From Mimachlamys varia (lineage: Eukaryota > Mollusca > Bivalvia > Pectinida > Pectinidae): a stretch of DNA of 64,000 nucleotides. How positions within the stretch are numbered: the first letter of the stretch is position 1; each line of letters begins with the position of its first letter. The stretch lies in the NCBI GenBank assembly GCA_947623455.1, contig OX392527.1, positions 27,768,201 to 27,832,200 of the forward strand, in the 5' to 3' direction. Below the pieces are notes generated by a model that saw only the letters and a list, made by a program, of their open reading frames with translations, searched no databases and had not been told where the DNA came from. A program made the position numbers and the translations under genes. Positions 33,978 through 47,400 of the stretch are shown in pieces.

Positions 33978-36905
33978 TAACTGTTACGGAAGGTATATTT
34001 TACGCATCTCATCCACTACAGGTCATATCGGTATATAAAACTGTTACGGAAAGTAGATTTTACATATCTCATCCACTACAGGTCAAATCTGTATATATAA
34101 CTGTTACAGAAAGTATATTTTACTCATCTCATCCACTACAGGTCATATCGGTCATTATAACTGTTATAGAAAGTAGATTTTACGCATCTCATCCACTACA
34201 GGTCATATCGGTATATATAACTGTTACGGAAAGTAGATTTTATAGATCTCATCCACTACAGGTCATATCGGTATATATAACTGTTACGGAAAGTAGATTT
34301 TACGTATCTCATCCACTACAGGTCTTATCTGTATATATAACTGTTACAGAAAGTATATTTTATGGATCTCATCCACTACAGGTCAAATTTGTATATATAA
34401 CTGTTACGGAAAGTAGATTTTACGCATCTCATCCACTACAGGTCATTTCGGTATATAACTTTTACGGAAAGTATATTTTACTCATCTCATCCACTACAGG
34501 TCATATCTGTATATATAACTTTTACAGAACGATATTTTATGGATCTCATCCACTACAGGTCAAATCGGTATATATAACTGTTACGGCAAGTAGATTTAAG
34601 CATCTCATCCACTACAGGTCATATCGGTAAATATAACTGTTACGGAAAGTAGATATACGCATCTCATCCACTACAGGTCAAATCGGTATATATAACTGTT
34701 ACGGAAAGTATATTTAATCATCTCATCCACTACAGGTCATATCGGTATTACAGCAAACATATTTTACTCATCTCATCCACTACAGGTCATATCGGTATAT
34801 ATAACTGTTACGGAAAGTAGATTTTACTCATCTCATCCACTACAGGTCATATCGGTATATATAACTGTTACGGAAAGTAGATTTTACGTATCTCATCCAC
34901 TACAGGTCTTATCTGTATATATAACTGTTACAGAAAGTATATTTTATGGATCTCATCCACTACAGGTCAAATTTGTATATATAACTGTTACGGAAAGTAG
35001 ATTTTACGCATCTCATCCACTACAGGTCATTCGGTATATAACTTTTACGGAAAGTATATTTTACTCATCTCATCCACTACAGGTCATATCTGTATATATA
35101 ACTTTTACAGAACGATATTTTATGGATCTCATCCACTACAGGTCAAATCGGTATATGTAACTGTTACGGAAAGTAGATTTTACGCATCTCATCCACTACA
35201 GGTCATATCGGTAAATATAACTGTTACGGAAAGTAGATATACGCATCTCATCCACTACAGGTCAAATCGGTATATATAACTGTTACGGAAAGTATATTTA
35301 ATCATCTCATCCACTACAGGTCATATCGGTATTACAGCAAACATATTTTACTCATCTCATCCAATACAGGTCATATCGGTATTACAGCAAACATATTTTA
35401 CTCATCTCATCCAATACAGGTCATATCGGTATTACAGCAAACATATTTTACTCATCTCATCCAATACAGGTCATATCGGTATATATAACTGTTACGGAAA
35501 GTAGATTTTACGCATCTCATCCACTACAGGTCACATCGGTATATATAACTGTTACGGAAAGTAGATTTTACGCATCTCATCCACTACAGGTCATTTCGGT
35601 ATATAACTTTTACGGAAAGTATATTTTACTCATCTCATCCACTACAGGTCATATCGGTATTACAGCAAATATATTTTACTCATCTCATCCACTACAGGTC
35701 TTATCGGTATATATAACTGTTACGGAAAGTAGATTTAAGCATCTCATCCACTACAGGTCATATCGGTAAATATAACTGTTACGGAAAGTAGATTTTACGC
35801 ATCTCATCCACTACAGGTCACATCGGTATATATAACTGTTACGGAAAGTATATTTAATCATCTCATCCACTACAGGTCATATCGGTATTACAGCAAATAT
35901 ATTTTACTCATCTCATCCACTACAGGTCTTATCGGTATATATAACTGTAACAGAAAGTATATTTTATAGATCTCATCCACTACAGGTCATATCGGTATAT
36001 ATAACTGTTACGGAAAGTAGATTTTACGCATCTCATCCACTACAGGTCTTATCTGTATATATAACTGTTACAGAAAGTATATTTTATGGATCTCATCCAC
36101 TACAGGTCAAATCTGTATATATAACTGTTACGGAAAGTAGATTTTACGCATCTCATCCACTACAGGTCATTTCGGTATATAACTTTTACGGAAAGTAGAT
36201 TTTACTCATCTCATCCACTACAGGTCATATCGGTATATATAACTATTACAGAAAATAGATTTTACGGATCTCATCCACTACTGGTCACATCGGTATATAT
36301 AACTGTTAAGGAAAGTAGATTTTACGTATCTCATCCACTACAGGTCTTATCTGTATATATAACTGTTACGGAAAGTAGATTTTACGCATCTCATCCACTA
36401 CAGGTCATATCGGTATTACAGCAAATATATTTTACTCATCTCATCCACTACAGGTCATATCTGTATATATAACTTTTACAGAACGATATTTTATGGATAT
36501 CATCCACTACAGGTCAAATCGGTATATATAAGTATTACAGAAGTATATTTTATGGATCTCATCCACTACAGGTCATAGCGGTATATATAACTGTTACAGA
36601 AAGTAGATTTTACGCATCTTATCCACTACAGGTCACGTCGGTATATATAACTTTACAGAAAGTAGATTTTACACATCTCATCCACTGCAGGTCATATAGG
36701 TATATATAACTATTACAGGAAAATAGATTGTGCACATCTCATCCACTAGAAGTTATATCGTTATATATAACTATTACAGAAAATAGATTGTGCACATCTC
36801 ATCCACTACAGGTCATATCGGTATATATACCTATTTCAGAAAGTAGATTTTTTTACATCTCATCCACTGCAGGTCATATAGGTATATATAACTATTACAG
36901 AAAGT
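33978..36905 (+). repeat. 60-bp satellite, middle block (about 50 units)
   Basis: The same unit and orientation as 28677-29174. Many units are shortened. A distinct form with CGGTATTACAGCAAA(C/T)ATAT replaces about 20 bases and recurs in groups (near 34745, 35330-35480, 35655, 35885, 36415), so shortened units have been amplified together with their neighbours. Indels close the reading frames, unlike the 44-54 kb block. The last units (36600 onward) become diverged toward the edge. Confidence 0.92.
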
Positions 36906-38690
36906 ACAGTTTAAAGGGTCATCCCGCGGAAGTCAACATGCTGTCTGCACTACCAGATACATTTTCCTGTTATTTCAATATTCAAAGTCCACTCAAAATG
37001 TGTTTATAAGCCACTTGCAAAATTGCATTCCTCGGGAAAGCCCGATAAAAATAGCGCTGATCACGCGTCAACAAGTGACTATCTTGTCGTAAGTCGACGA
37101 GGGGCCTTAAGGGAGGGGGGGGGGGCGTGTAATGTATAGTTCCGATGATGAACCAGACACAAAATCCGTGTATAAATTTATTGAATCACATTCATATTAT
37201 TAATCAGACGTTAATTACACACGATATTCATATGAAATTTATGTCGATATCTCTGCATCATTTATCGACATCAGTACCTGACTGAAACCGATGCAAATGG
37301 GTACAGGATACAACCACAGTGCATCGCCAGAAACCCACATGACACTGCACTCTTACATTGTACGTTTAACAGTGTCATGTGGGTTTCCGACGATGACAAC
37401 CATAGGGCAAACCTTAATTTCTGTAAAAAGTTATCTTCACGAATCCTCATTTAGAACCGTTTCACAAAAGGTGTGCATGCATTGAAAAGTACAAAAATAA
37501 AATGAAATGATTCCGATTTTTTTTTTATACAACTCGATGTCTTGAAGATTTTTTTTCAAACTATCTATATATTCATCTAAAATCTATCCAACTTTCAGCG
37601 TCATCATACTTTAACGTTTACAATTATGTATCACGGAAGTCCGTGCACTCATATGACGCACAACGCACGAAACATGTAGAATACATGTAGAATATATATA
37701 TCAAATTTGGAACTTGTCGAGAAGACAATTGTCCAATACTTAATCCATTTATATATGTTATGATAGCTCCATTTTCATTTTACATTTTTTATGTAAATTT
37801 AAAGGTTCGATAACATTTCAACACAACTGCAGACATGTGACATACATGTATATGATTTTTTTATAAATTAAGGCTTCACTTATATAATGCATTTATTTTG
37901 ATTCATATCAAATTCGATACCGGGGTCCAAACCCGATAATATTTGTACAATCCGTATTTTATAGATTAGGTATGACAAGCATTTTTTATCCGCACATGAT
38001 GACATACATTTATTCATTTTGTCAAAATTGAATCTGTATACATTAAACTCAATCGCACCTATACCGGCGTTTTACAGCGTAAACACCCCCCATACGGTTT
38101 TTCTTGTATGTGAAAAGGTCTTTCTCTTCACCAATATAATTCAATAATGCAGTTTTACTGGAATATTATAAAGGGAATATTACAAAACACGCTTTCAAGT
38201 TTTACACACGCATTTCATGTAACAGAGGAATGAAAGAGTTATCCCTTTGGAGGCCCCAAAACCAAATCAAAACTGTGTCACCGGCTATCCAGAAGAAAAC
38301 TGTAACATGCAAACAATTGGGCTGTTAGTCTCTCCCTTGAATACTTCCCATCCCTCATTATGCTTCCGTAATATAATCCTTACGTTAAAGTTGACCATTC
38401 GGCCACTTTTCGCTTGGTAGTTACATATAGGTCACGCGGATCGCCATTTTTTGTTTACCGATGTAGCTTGTTATGCGCATGCGTTATCATATGTGACGCA
38501 AAAAGTTTACATGTCCAAATCGTTGATCAACGACTAGTGATTCCCTTTTTTAATTAATGATTAAAGTTTTTGAGAACATATTTCAGCGTAAATCACCGAT
38601 TAATTTTCCACAAGATTATACGTTTAATTCATATATACAATAATTCTAAATAAGCATAAAAAAATATAGTTTTACCGTGATGCCTCTTAA
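36906..38690. other. Intergenic with one hairpin, no gene recognised
   Basis: AT-rich with a run of G near 37118-37127 and CACGGAAGTCCGTG near 37633. The only structured element is the hairpin listed separately at 37322-37395. Confidence 0.35.
37322..37395. repeat. Hairpin repeat, second member of the CATCG family
   Basis: Arms 37322-37347 and 37370-37395 pair with two mismatches. Outer text CATCG(C/T)C(A/G)GAAACCCA matches the hairpin at 27566. The inner text (CATGACACTG) differs, yet still pairs with its own partner arm. Confidence 0.75.
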
Positions 38691-39150
38691 GGACTCACAC
38701 AACTAAATAATTTACTATATGTTATTACTAAGCTTTCGAGCTAATAACTTTAATATTTGAAGTACAACACTTGTGAAAACTGCCTAAATTCACAGATACA
38801 TACATGATAAAGGCTTCAAGGGGCATTTAATGGGGAGTTTACTGGCATATAAGCTTGCTACAGGCGTCTGCTTCGGACAACCGGAAATTTACATGTCAAA
38901 CCAGTGAAATGGGACGGGAACACCCTCTGACTTTTGACCCCATATCAATCCACCATCACATATCAAAATCTACCAAAAGTATATATTTTTTGTAAAGTTA
39001 AATATCTACAGATTTCCTTCAATGCAGAATAGGTCAACTATTACCTATTTAAATTACTCAGAATCACTGTACTTAGTCGGAACAAATTTTCGGTAGGGAC
39101 TACAAACGTATGAAACACTTCGTGACAGGCTGATTTAGTTGTGTGAGTCC
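38691..39150. mobile_element. Short TIR element (MITE-like), 460 bp
   Basis: Ends GGACTCACACAACTAAAT (38691-38708) and ATTTAGTTGTGTGAGTCC (39133-39150) are exact complements. Similar CTCTTAA/CTTTAA words sit just outside, but no clean target duplication was assigned. The interior has no open reading frame of note. Confidence 0.65.
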
Positions 39151-39708
39151 TCTTTAAAGGCCCAATATACGTAACTTCAGGGAAATTTTGGTGATTCTGA
39201 AACATTCTGAAAAAAATTCAGTTGATAACCATGCAAAAATAAGCCTAAAACGAAGTAAACCTGAGCGGTAACTAACAAGAAACTCTTGACAAAAAAATCC
39301 AAAGAATTGAAAATAATTCAGGTGGGGCCCACTTCAACAACAAACCGAAGGTAGAAGACGGTTCGAAATGGACGCGTGTTTACAAACGGCGTGCTTCAAC
39401 TGCCGCTGTACAGGTAACCGCGAAAGAATTCATCTTAAATATTGCTTATATCAGTTAATTGCAACTAAATCTGTAAGTATAATAAGTTCTTAGGCTTGAT
39501 TTGCGCTTCAAGTTTTGAAGAATAATTTTCTTACAACTTATTTTATAACCCAAATTTTAAAATAATCATTTCGAAATTACTCGCTGTTACATTGAAACAC
39601 ACATTACATTATCTGTAGACAATCGTGAAAAGACGAAAAGACAAAGGAACGGAAAGACAAAAAAAAAGAAAGAACGAAAACCCGCCAAAGCGAAAAGACG
39701 AAATAACG
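39151..39708. other. Intergenic, no gene recognised
   Basis: The phrase GGCCCAATATACGTAACTTC at about 39159 looks like part of an old dispersed repeat. A purine-rich stretch (GAAAAGACGAAAAGACAAAG and similar) runs from about 39630 to 39710. Confidence 0.35.
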
Positions 39709-39835
39709 CACAATAACCTCTCAATTAGTGACACCCAATGACTAGGGGCACTCTATAGTACCAATACATAATCACTCCTAAAGAGAAACTTTCAGTTTCA
39801 AAAATTAACCTCTTTATAAGGGCACTCTACAGTAT
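39709..39835 (-). repeat. Inverted, decayed units at the edge of the 38-bp array
   Basis: ATTAACCTCTTTATAAGGGC plus ACTCTACAGTA (39804-39834) is the complement of the array unit. Two weaker inverted copies precede it (39744-39762 and about 39713). The array therefore starts as a head-to-head arrangement. Confidence 0.7.
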
Positions 39836-39924
39836 GTATAACTAGCCTCACCGTTAGGGACTTCAACGTTCCTCAGGATCACCCTAATTAATAGTAGGTG
39901 TATTAGAGTGTCTCTCAATGAGAG

Positions 39925-42900
39925 GTTACTCTTGGTCATTGTAGGGTGTCCCTTATGGGGAGGTTATTTGTGGGTACCGTTGGATGTCCCTTATAAAGAG
40001 GTTTGTTGTGGGTACCGTAGGGTGTCCCTTATAAAGAGGTTAGTTGTGGGTACCGTGTAGGGTGTCCCTTAAAAGAGTTTAGTTGTGGGTACCGTAGGGT
40101 GTCCCTTATAAAGAGGTTAGTTGTGGGTACCGTGTAGGGTGTCCCTTATAAAGAGGTTAGTTGTGGGTACCGTGTAGGGTGTCCCTTAAAAGAGTTTAGT
40201 TGTGGGTACCATAGGGTGTCCCTTATAAAGAGGTTAGTTGTGGGTACCGTAGGGTGTCCCTTATAAAGAGGTTAGTTGTGGGTACCGTGTAGGGTGTCCC
40301 TTATAAAGAGGTTAGTTGTGGGTACCGTAGGGTGTCCCTTATAAAGAGGTTTGTTGTGGGTACCGTAGGGTGTCCCTTATAAAGAGGTTAGTTGTGGGTA
40401 CCGTGTAGGGTGTCCCTTATAAAGAGGTTAGTTGTGGGTACCGTAGGGTGTCCCTTATAAAGAGGTTAGTTGTGGGTACCGTAGGGTGTCCCTTATAAAG
40501 AGGTTAGTTGTGGGTACCGTGTAGGGTGTCCCTTAAAAGAGTTTAGTTGTGGGTACCATAGGGTGTCCCTTATAAAGAGGTTAGTTGTGGGTACCATAGG
40601 GTGTCCCTTATAAAGAGGTTAGTTGTGGGTACCGTAGGGTGTCCCTTATAAAGAGTTTAGTTGTGGGTACCGTAGGGTGTCCCTTATAAAGGGGTCAGTT
40701 GTGGGTACCGTTTGGTGTCCCTTATAACGAGGTTAGTTCTGAGTACCGTAGGGTGTCCTTTATAAAGAGGTTAGTTGTAGGTACCATGTAGGCTGTCCCT
40801 TATAAAGAGGTTAGTTGTGGTTACCGTGCAGGGTGTCCCTTATAAAGAGGTTAGTTGTGGGTACCGTAGGGTGTCCCTTATGAAGAGGTTAGTTGTGGGT
40901 ACTGTAGGGTGTCCCTTATAAAGAGGTTAGTGGTGGGTACCGTAGGGTGTCCCTTATGAAGAGGTTAGTTGTGGGTACTGTAGGGTGTCCCTTATAAAGA
41001 GGTTAGTTGTGGGTACTGTAGGGTGTCCCTTATAAAGAGGTCATTCGAGGGTATTGTAGGATGTCCCTTATAAAGAGGTTAGTTGTGGGTACCGTAGGGT
41101 GTCCCTTATAAAGAGTTTACTTGTGGGTACCGTAGGGTGTCCCTTATAAAGGGGTCAGTTGTGGGTACCGTTTGGTGTCCCTTATAACGAGGTTAGTTCT
41201 GAGTACCGTAGGGTGTCCTTTATTAAGAGGTTAGTTGTAGGTACCGTGCAGGGTGTCCCTTATAAAGAGGCTAGTTGTGGGTACCGTAGGGTGTCCCTTA
41301 TGAAGAGGTTAGTTGTGGGTACTGTAGGGTGTCCCTTATAAAGAGGTTAGTTGTGGGTACCGTGTAGGGTGTCCCTTAAAAGAGTTTAGTTGTGGGTACC
41401 GTAGGGTGTCCCTTATAAAGGGGTCAGTTGTGGGTACCGTTTGGTGTCCCTTATAACGAGGTTAGTTCTGAGTACCGTAGGGTGTCCTTTATAAAGAGGT
41501 TAGTTGTAGGTACCATGTAGGCTGTCCCTTATAAAGAGGTTAGTTGTGGTTACCGTGCAGGGTGTCCCTTATAAAGAGGTTAGTTGTGGGTACCGTAGGG
41601 TGTCCCTTATGAAGAGGTTAGTTGTGGGTACTGTAGGGTGTCCCTTATAAAGAGGTTAGTTGTGGGTACCGTAGGGTGTCCCTTATGAAGAGGTTAGTTG
41701 TGGGTACTGTAGGGTGTCCCTTATAAAGAGGTTAGTTGTGGGTACTGTAGGGTGTCCCTTATAAAGAGGTCATTCGAGGGTATTGTAGGATGTCCCTTAT
41801 AAAGAGGTTAGTTGTGGGTACCGTTGGGTGTCCCTTATAAAGAGTTTACTTGTGGGTACCGTAGGGTGTCCCTTATAAAGGGGTCAGTTGTGGGTACCGT
41901 TTGGTGTCCCTTATAACGAGGTTAGTTCTGAGTACCGTAGGGTGTCCTTTATTAAGAGGTTAGTTGTAGGTACCGTGCAGGGTGTCCCTTATAAAGAGGC
42001 TAGTTGTGGGTACCGTAGGGTGTCCCTTATGAAGAGGTTAGTTGTGGGTACTGTAGGGTGTCCCTTATAAAGAGGTTATTCGAGGGTATTGTAGGATGTC
42101 CCTTATAAAGGGGTTAGTTCTGGGTACTGTAGGGTGTCCCTTATAAAGAGGTCATTCGAGGGTATTGTAGGATGTCCCTTATAAAGAGGTTAGTTGTGGG
42201 TACCGTAGGGTGTCCCTTATGAAGAGGTTAGTTGTGGGTACTGTAGGGTGTCCCTTATAAAGAGGTATGCTGTGTGTACCTTAGGGTGTCCCTTATAAAG
42301 GGGTTAGTTCTGAGTACCGTAGAGTGTCCCTTATAAAGAGGTTAGTTGTGGGTACTGTAGGGTGTCCCTTATAAAGAGGTCATTCGAGGGTATTGTAGGA
42401 TGTCCCTTATAAAGAGGTTAGTTGTGGGTACCGTAGGGTGTCCCTTATAAAGAGTTTACTTGTGGGTACCGTAGGGTGTCCCTTATAAAGGGGTCAGTTG
42501 TGGGTACCGTTTGGTGTCCCTTATAACGAGGTTAGTTCTGAGTACCGTAGGGTGTCCTTTATTAAGAGGTTAGTTGTAGGTACCGTGCAGGGTGTCCCTT
42601 ATAAAGAGGCTAGTTGTGGGTACCGTAGGGTGTCCCTTATGAAGAGGTTAGTTGTGGGTACTGTAGGGTGTCCCTTATAAAGAGGTTATTCGAGGGTATT
42701 GTAGGATGTCCCTTATAAAGGGGTTAGTTCTGGGTACTGTAGGGTGTCCCTTATAAAGAGGTCATTCGAGGGTATTGTAGGATGTCCCTTATAAAGAGGT
42801 TAGTTGTGGGTACCGTAGGGTGTCCCTTATGAAGAGGTTAGTTGTGGGTACTGTAGGGTGTCCCTTATAAAGAGGTATGCTGTGTGTACCTTAGGGTGTC

Positions 42901-43326
42901 CCTTATAAAGGGGTTAGTTCTGAGTACCGTAGAGTGTCCCTTATAAAGAGGTTAGTTGTGGGTACCGTAGGGTGTCCCTTATGAAGAGGTTAGTTGTGGG
43001 TACTGTAGGGTGTCCCTTATAAAAAGGTATGCTGTGTGTACCGTAGGGTGTCCTTTATAAAGGGGTTAGTTCTGAGTACCGTAGAGTGTCCCTTATAAAG
43101 AGGTTAGTTGTGGGTACCGTAGGGTGTCCCTTATAAAGAGGTTATTTGAGGGTATTGTAGGGTGTCCCTTTTAAAGAGGTATGCTTTGTGTACCGTGGGG
43201 TGTCCCTTATAAAGAGTTTAGTTGTGGGTACCGTTGGGTGCCCATTACAAAGAGGTTAGTTGTGGGTATTGTAGGGTGTCCCTTATAAAGGGGTTAGTTC
43301 TGAGTACCGTAGGGTGTCCCTTATAA
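39925..43326 (+). repeat. 38-bp minisatellite, about 89 units
   Basis: The unit reads GTGGGTACCGTAGGGTGTCC, CTTATAAAGAGGTTAGTT. A 40-bp form has CCGTGTAGGG, and other forms have TCATTCGAGGGTATT or TATGCTGTGTG. Larger blocks were duplicated: a 183-bp stretch occurs at 41159, 41888 and 42498 with the same translation, i.e. offsets of 729 and 610 bp. Almost every unit carries GGTACC. Non-coding. Confidence 0.93.
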
Positions 43327-44491
43327 GAAATCAGTTTTTCACTCCCAAGGCTCATTTAAATATCACGTCTCTGTTGCTGGCTGACCTCTCAGTGTATGAA
43401 TACATTCGTGCTATACCTCTCTGTGCGGATCGCGGAATGTACTGGCATAGTGTACTTTGCTGTTAAACTTTGATTATATAATCGCGCATAGCCAAATACC
43501 CTGATTTTGATTTCAATGTTATATTACCTATATATGTGCGTTAACCAAAATACTTGACCAATTTGTCGGTCGGAAGTATTAATTCGTAATTACAGTGAAA
43601 ATCCGTCCTCTGGATATGATGGTGTTATTTACGAGTTACTTCCCCTGATTGTCACTAACGTTGTGATATATATACTGAATGCATAAACTTGATCTTAGTT
43701 AGTTAGTTACGAGTTTTACGCCGATACAGACACATAATTACACCGAATTCGGTGTTACGACCGGCGTGAAGGAAGTTGCCTTCCCTCAGGGGAGGGGGAG
43801 TGGGGGGACGAAGTCGCTTATCTATTCCTATATCTTAATCTGTTTTTGATAATATAGACTTGATCGATTATTATACATTTTTTGATGAGGCATTATCAGA
43901 ACCTGCATAATGTACATATGAATTGGCAAAACATTTGATTTATTGAAAATAACAGTTATACATTTCTATGGCGAGCAAAGGCTCGTGGTTTTATAATTAC
44001 GTTCTCTGTGCTTCACACATCACTATACACTGTAGCAGGTACATATATGTCCCTGACTCAGTCTGACTGTAGGTTCACATTTTTGTTTTAACGAAACTAT
44101 AACCATAACCTGTATAGTGTAACTAGCAATTGACACAATATAAGTTATTTAGTAGAAATAACACTTATAGTATTTCTCTGTTGTGTAAATGCCTTTATGG
44201 CGTAAATTCCCATCATTCTGTGTGGCCCTATCTTGGTCACGGCCAAAATACATGTTATTTTCTCTACTTTGTGTATGAACTTGAAAATTTATAATTAGGC
44301 CTAGAGATGTAAGTGACATATTTGCATACCATTATTTTCCTCCAGCTTGGTAATGATATAGTAATAGGCCGTCGTTCTTTTGGAACAACAATTTGACTGT
44401 TTACTGTGATATTTTATGATAAATCGGATAGTTCGAACTATCATTTGTAACGAGAGATATGTTTGCGAATCCTTTTATTTTTTATCTAATA
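43327..44491. other. Intergenic with short palindromes
   Basis: No gene recognised. Perfect 16-bp palindromes are ACACCGAATTCGGTGT (near 43740) and GATAGTTCGAACTATC (near 44427). The word ACATATATGTCCCTG at 44041 is an inverted relative of the CAGGGACGTATATGT family. Confidence 0.4.
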
Positions 44492-47400
44492 TATAGTTAC
44501 ATATACCGATATGACCTGTAGTGGATGAGGTGAGTAAAACCTACTTTCCGTAACAGTTATATTTACAGATATGACCTGTAGTGGATGAGATACGTAAAAT
44601 CTACTTTCCGTAACAGTTATATATACAGATATGACCTGTAGTGGATGAGATGAGTAAAATCTATTTTTTGTAATAACTATATACCGATATGACCTGTAGT
44701 GGATGAGATGAGTAAAACCTACTTTCCGTAAAAGTTATATATACCGATATGACCTGTAGTGGATGAGATACGTAAAATCTACTTTCCGTAACAGTTATAT
44801 ATACAGATATGACCTGTAGTGGATGAGATACGTAAAATCTACTTTCCGTAACAGTTATATATACAGATATGACCTGTAGTGGATGAGATGAGTAAAATCT
44901 ATTTTTTGTAATAACTATATACCGATATGACCTGTAGTGGATGAGATGCGTAAAATCTATTTTCTGTAACAGTAATATATACAGATATGATCTGTAGTGG
45001 ATGAGGTGAGTAAAACCTACTTTCCGTAAAAGTAATATATACCGATATGACCTGTAGTGGATGAGATACGTAAAATCTACTTTCCGTAACAGTTATATAT
45101 ACAGATATGACCTGTAGTGGATGAGATGAGTAAAATCTATTTTTTGTAATAACTATATACCGATATGACCTGTAGTGGATGAGATGAGTAAAATCTATTT
45201 TCTGTAACAGTAATATATACCGAAATGACCTGTAGTGGATGAGATGAGTAAAATCTATTTTCTGTAACAGCTATATATACCGATATGACCTGTAGTGGAT
45301 GAGATGAGTAAAATCTATTTTCAGTAACAGTTACATATACCGATGTGACCTGTAGTGGATGAGATGCGTAAAATCTATTTTCTGTAACAGCTATATATAC
45401 CGATATGACCTGAAGTGGATGAGATGAGTAAAATCTACTTTCCGTAACAGTTATATATACCGATATGACCTGTAGTGGATGAGATCCGTAAAATCTACTT
45501 TCCGTAACAGTTATATGTACCGATATGACCTGTAGTGGATGGGGTGAGTAAAACCTACTTTCCGTGACAGTTATATATACAGATATGACCTGTAGTGGAT
45601 GAGATGAGTAAAATCTATTTTCTGTAACAGCTATATATACCGATATGACCTGTAGTGGATGAGATGAGTAAAATCTATTTTCAGTAACAGTTACATATAC
45701 CGAGGTGACCTGTAGTGGATGAGATGCGTAAAATCTACTTTCCATAACAGTTATATATACAGATATGACCTGTAGTGGATGAGATCCGTAAAATCTACTT
45801 TCCGTAACAGTTATATATACCGATATGACCTGTAGTGGATGAGATTTATAAGTAAAATGTATTTTTTGTAACAGATAACTATATACCGATATGACCTGTA
45901 GTGAATGAGATCCGTAAAATCTATTTTCTGTAATAGTTATATATACAGATATGACCTGTAGTGGATGAGATGAGTAAAATATACTTTCTGTAACAGTTAT
46001 ATATACATATATGACCTGTAGTGGATGAGGTGAGTAAACCTACTTTCCGTAACAGTTATATATAGAGATATGACCTTTAGTGGATGAGATACGTAAAATC
46101 TCCTCTCCGTAACAGTTATATATACCGATATGACCTGTAGTGGATGAGATCCGTAAAATCTTTTTTCTGTAACAGTTATATATACCGAGGTGACCTGTAG
46201 TGGATGAGATGAGTAAAATCTATTTTCTGTAATAGTTATATATACCGATATGACCTGTAGTGGATGAGATCCGTAAAATCTACTTTCCGTAACAGTAATA
46301 TATACCGATATGACCTGTAGTGGATGAGATGCGTAAAATCTACTTTCCGTAACAGTTATGTATACCGATATGACCTGTAGTGGATGAGATGCGTAAAATC
46401 TATTTTCTGTAACAGTTATATATACAGATATGACCTGTAGTGGACGAGATGAGTAAATTATACTTTCCGTAACAGTTATATATACAGATATGACCTGTAG
46501 TGGATGAGATGAGTAAAATCTATTTTCTGTAACAGCTATATATACCGATATGACCTGTAGTGGATGAGATGAGTAAAATCTATTTTCTGTAACAGTTACA
46601 TATACCGATGTGACCTGTAGTGGATGAAATGCGTAAAATCTACTTTCCATAACAGTTATATATACAGATATGACCTGTAGTGGAAGAGATGAGTAAAATC
46701 TACTTTCCGTAACAGTTATATATACCGATATGACCTGTAGTGGATGAGATGCGTAAAATCTACTTTCCGTAACAGTTATATATACCGATATGACCTGTAG
46801 TGGATGAGATGAGTAAAATCTACTTTCCGTAACAGTTATATATACAGATATGACCTGTAGTGGATGAGATGAGTAAAATCTATTTTTTGTAATAACTATA
46901 TACCGATATGACCTGTAGTGGATGAGATGAGTAAAATCTATTTTCTGTAACAGTAATATATACCGAAATGACCTGTAGTGGATGAGATGAGTAAAATCTA
47001 TTTTCTGTAACAGCTATATATACCGATATGACCTGTAGTGGATGAGATGAGTAAAATCTATTTTCAGTAACAGTTACATATACCGATGTGACCTGTAGTG
47101 GATGAGATGCGTAAAATCTATTTTCTGTAACAGCTATATATACCGATATGACCTGTAGTGGATGAGATGAGTAAAATCTACTTTCCGTAACAGTTATATA
47201 TACCGATATGACCTGTAGTGGATGAGATCCGTAAAATCTACTTTCCGTAACAGTTATATATACCGATATGACCTGTAGTGGATGGGGTGAGTAAAACCTA
47301 CTTTCCGGGACAGTTATATATACAGATATGACCTGTAGTGGATGAGATGAGTAAAATCTATTTTCTGTAACAGCTATATATACCGATATGACCTGTAGTG

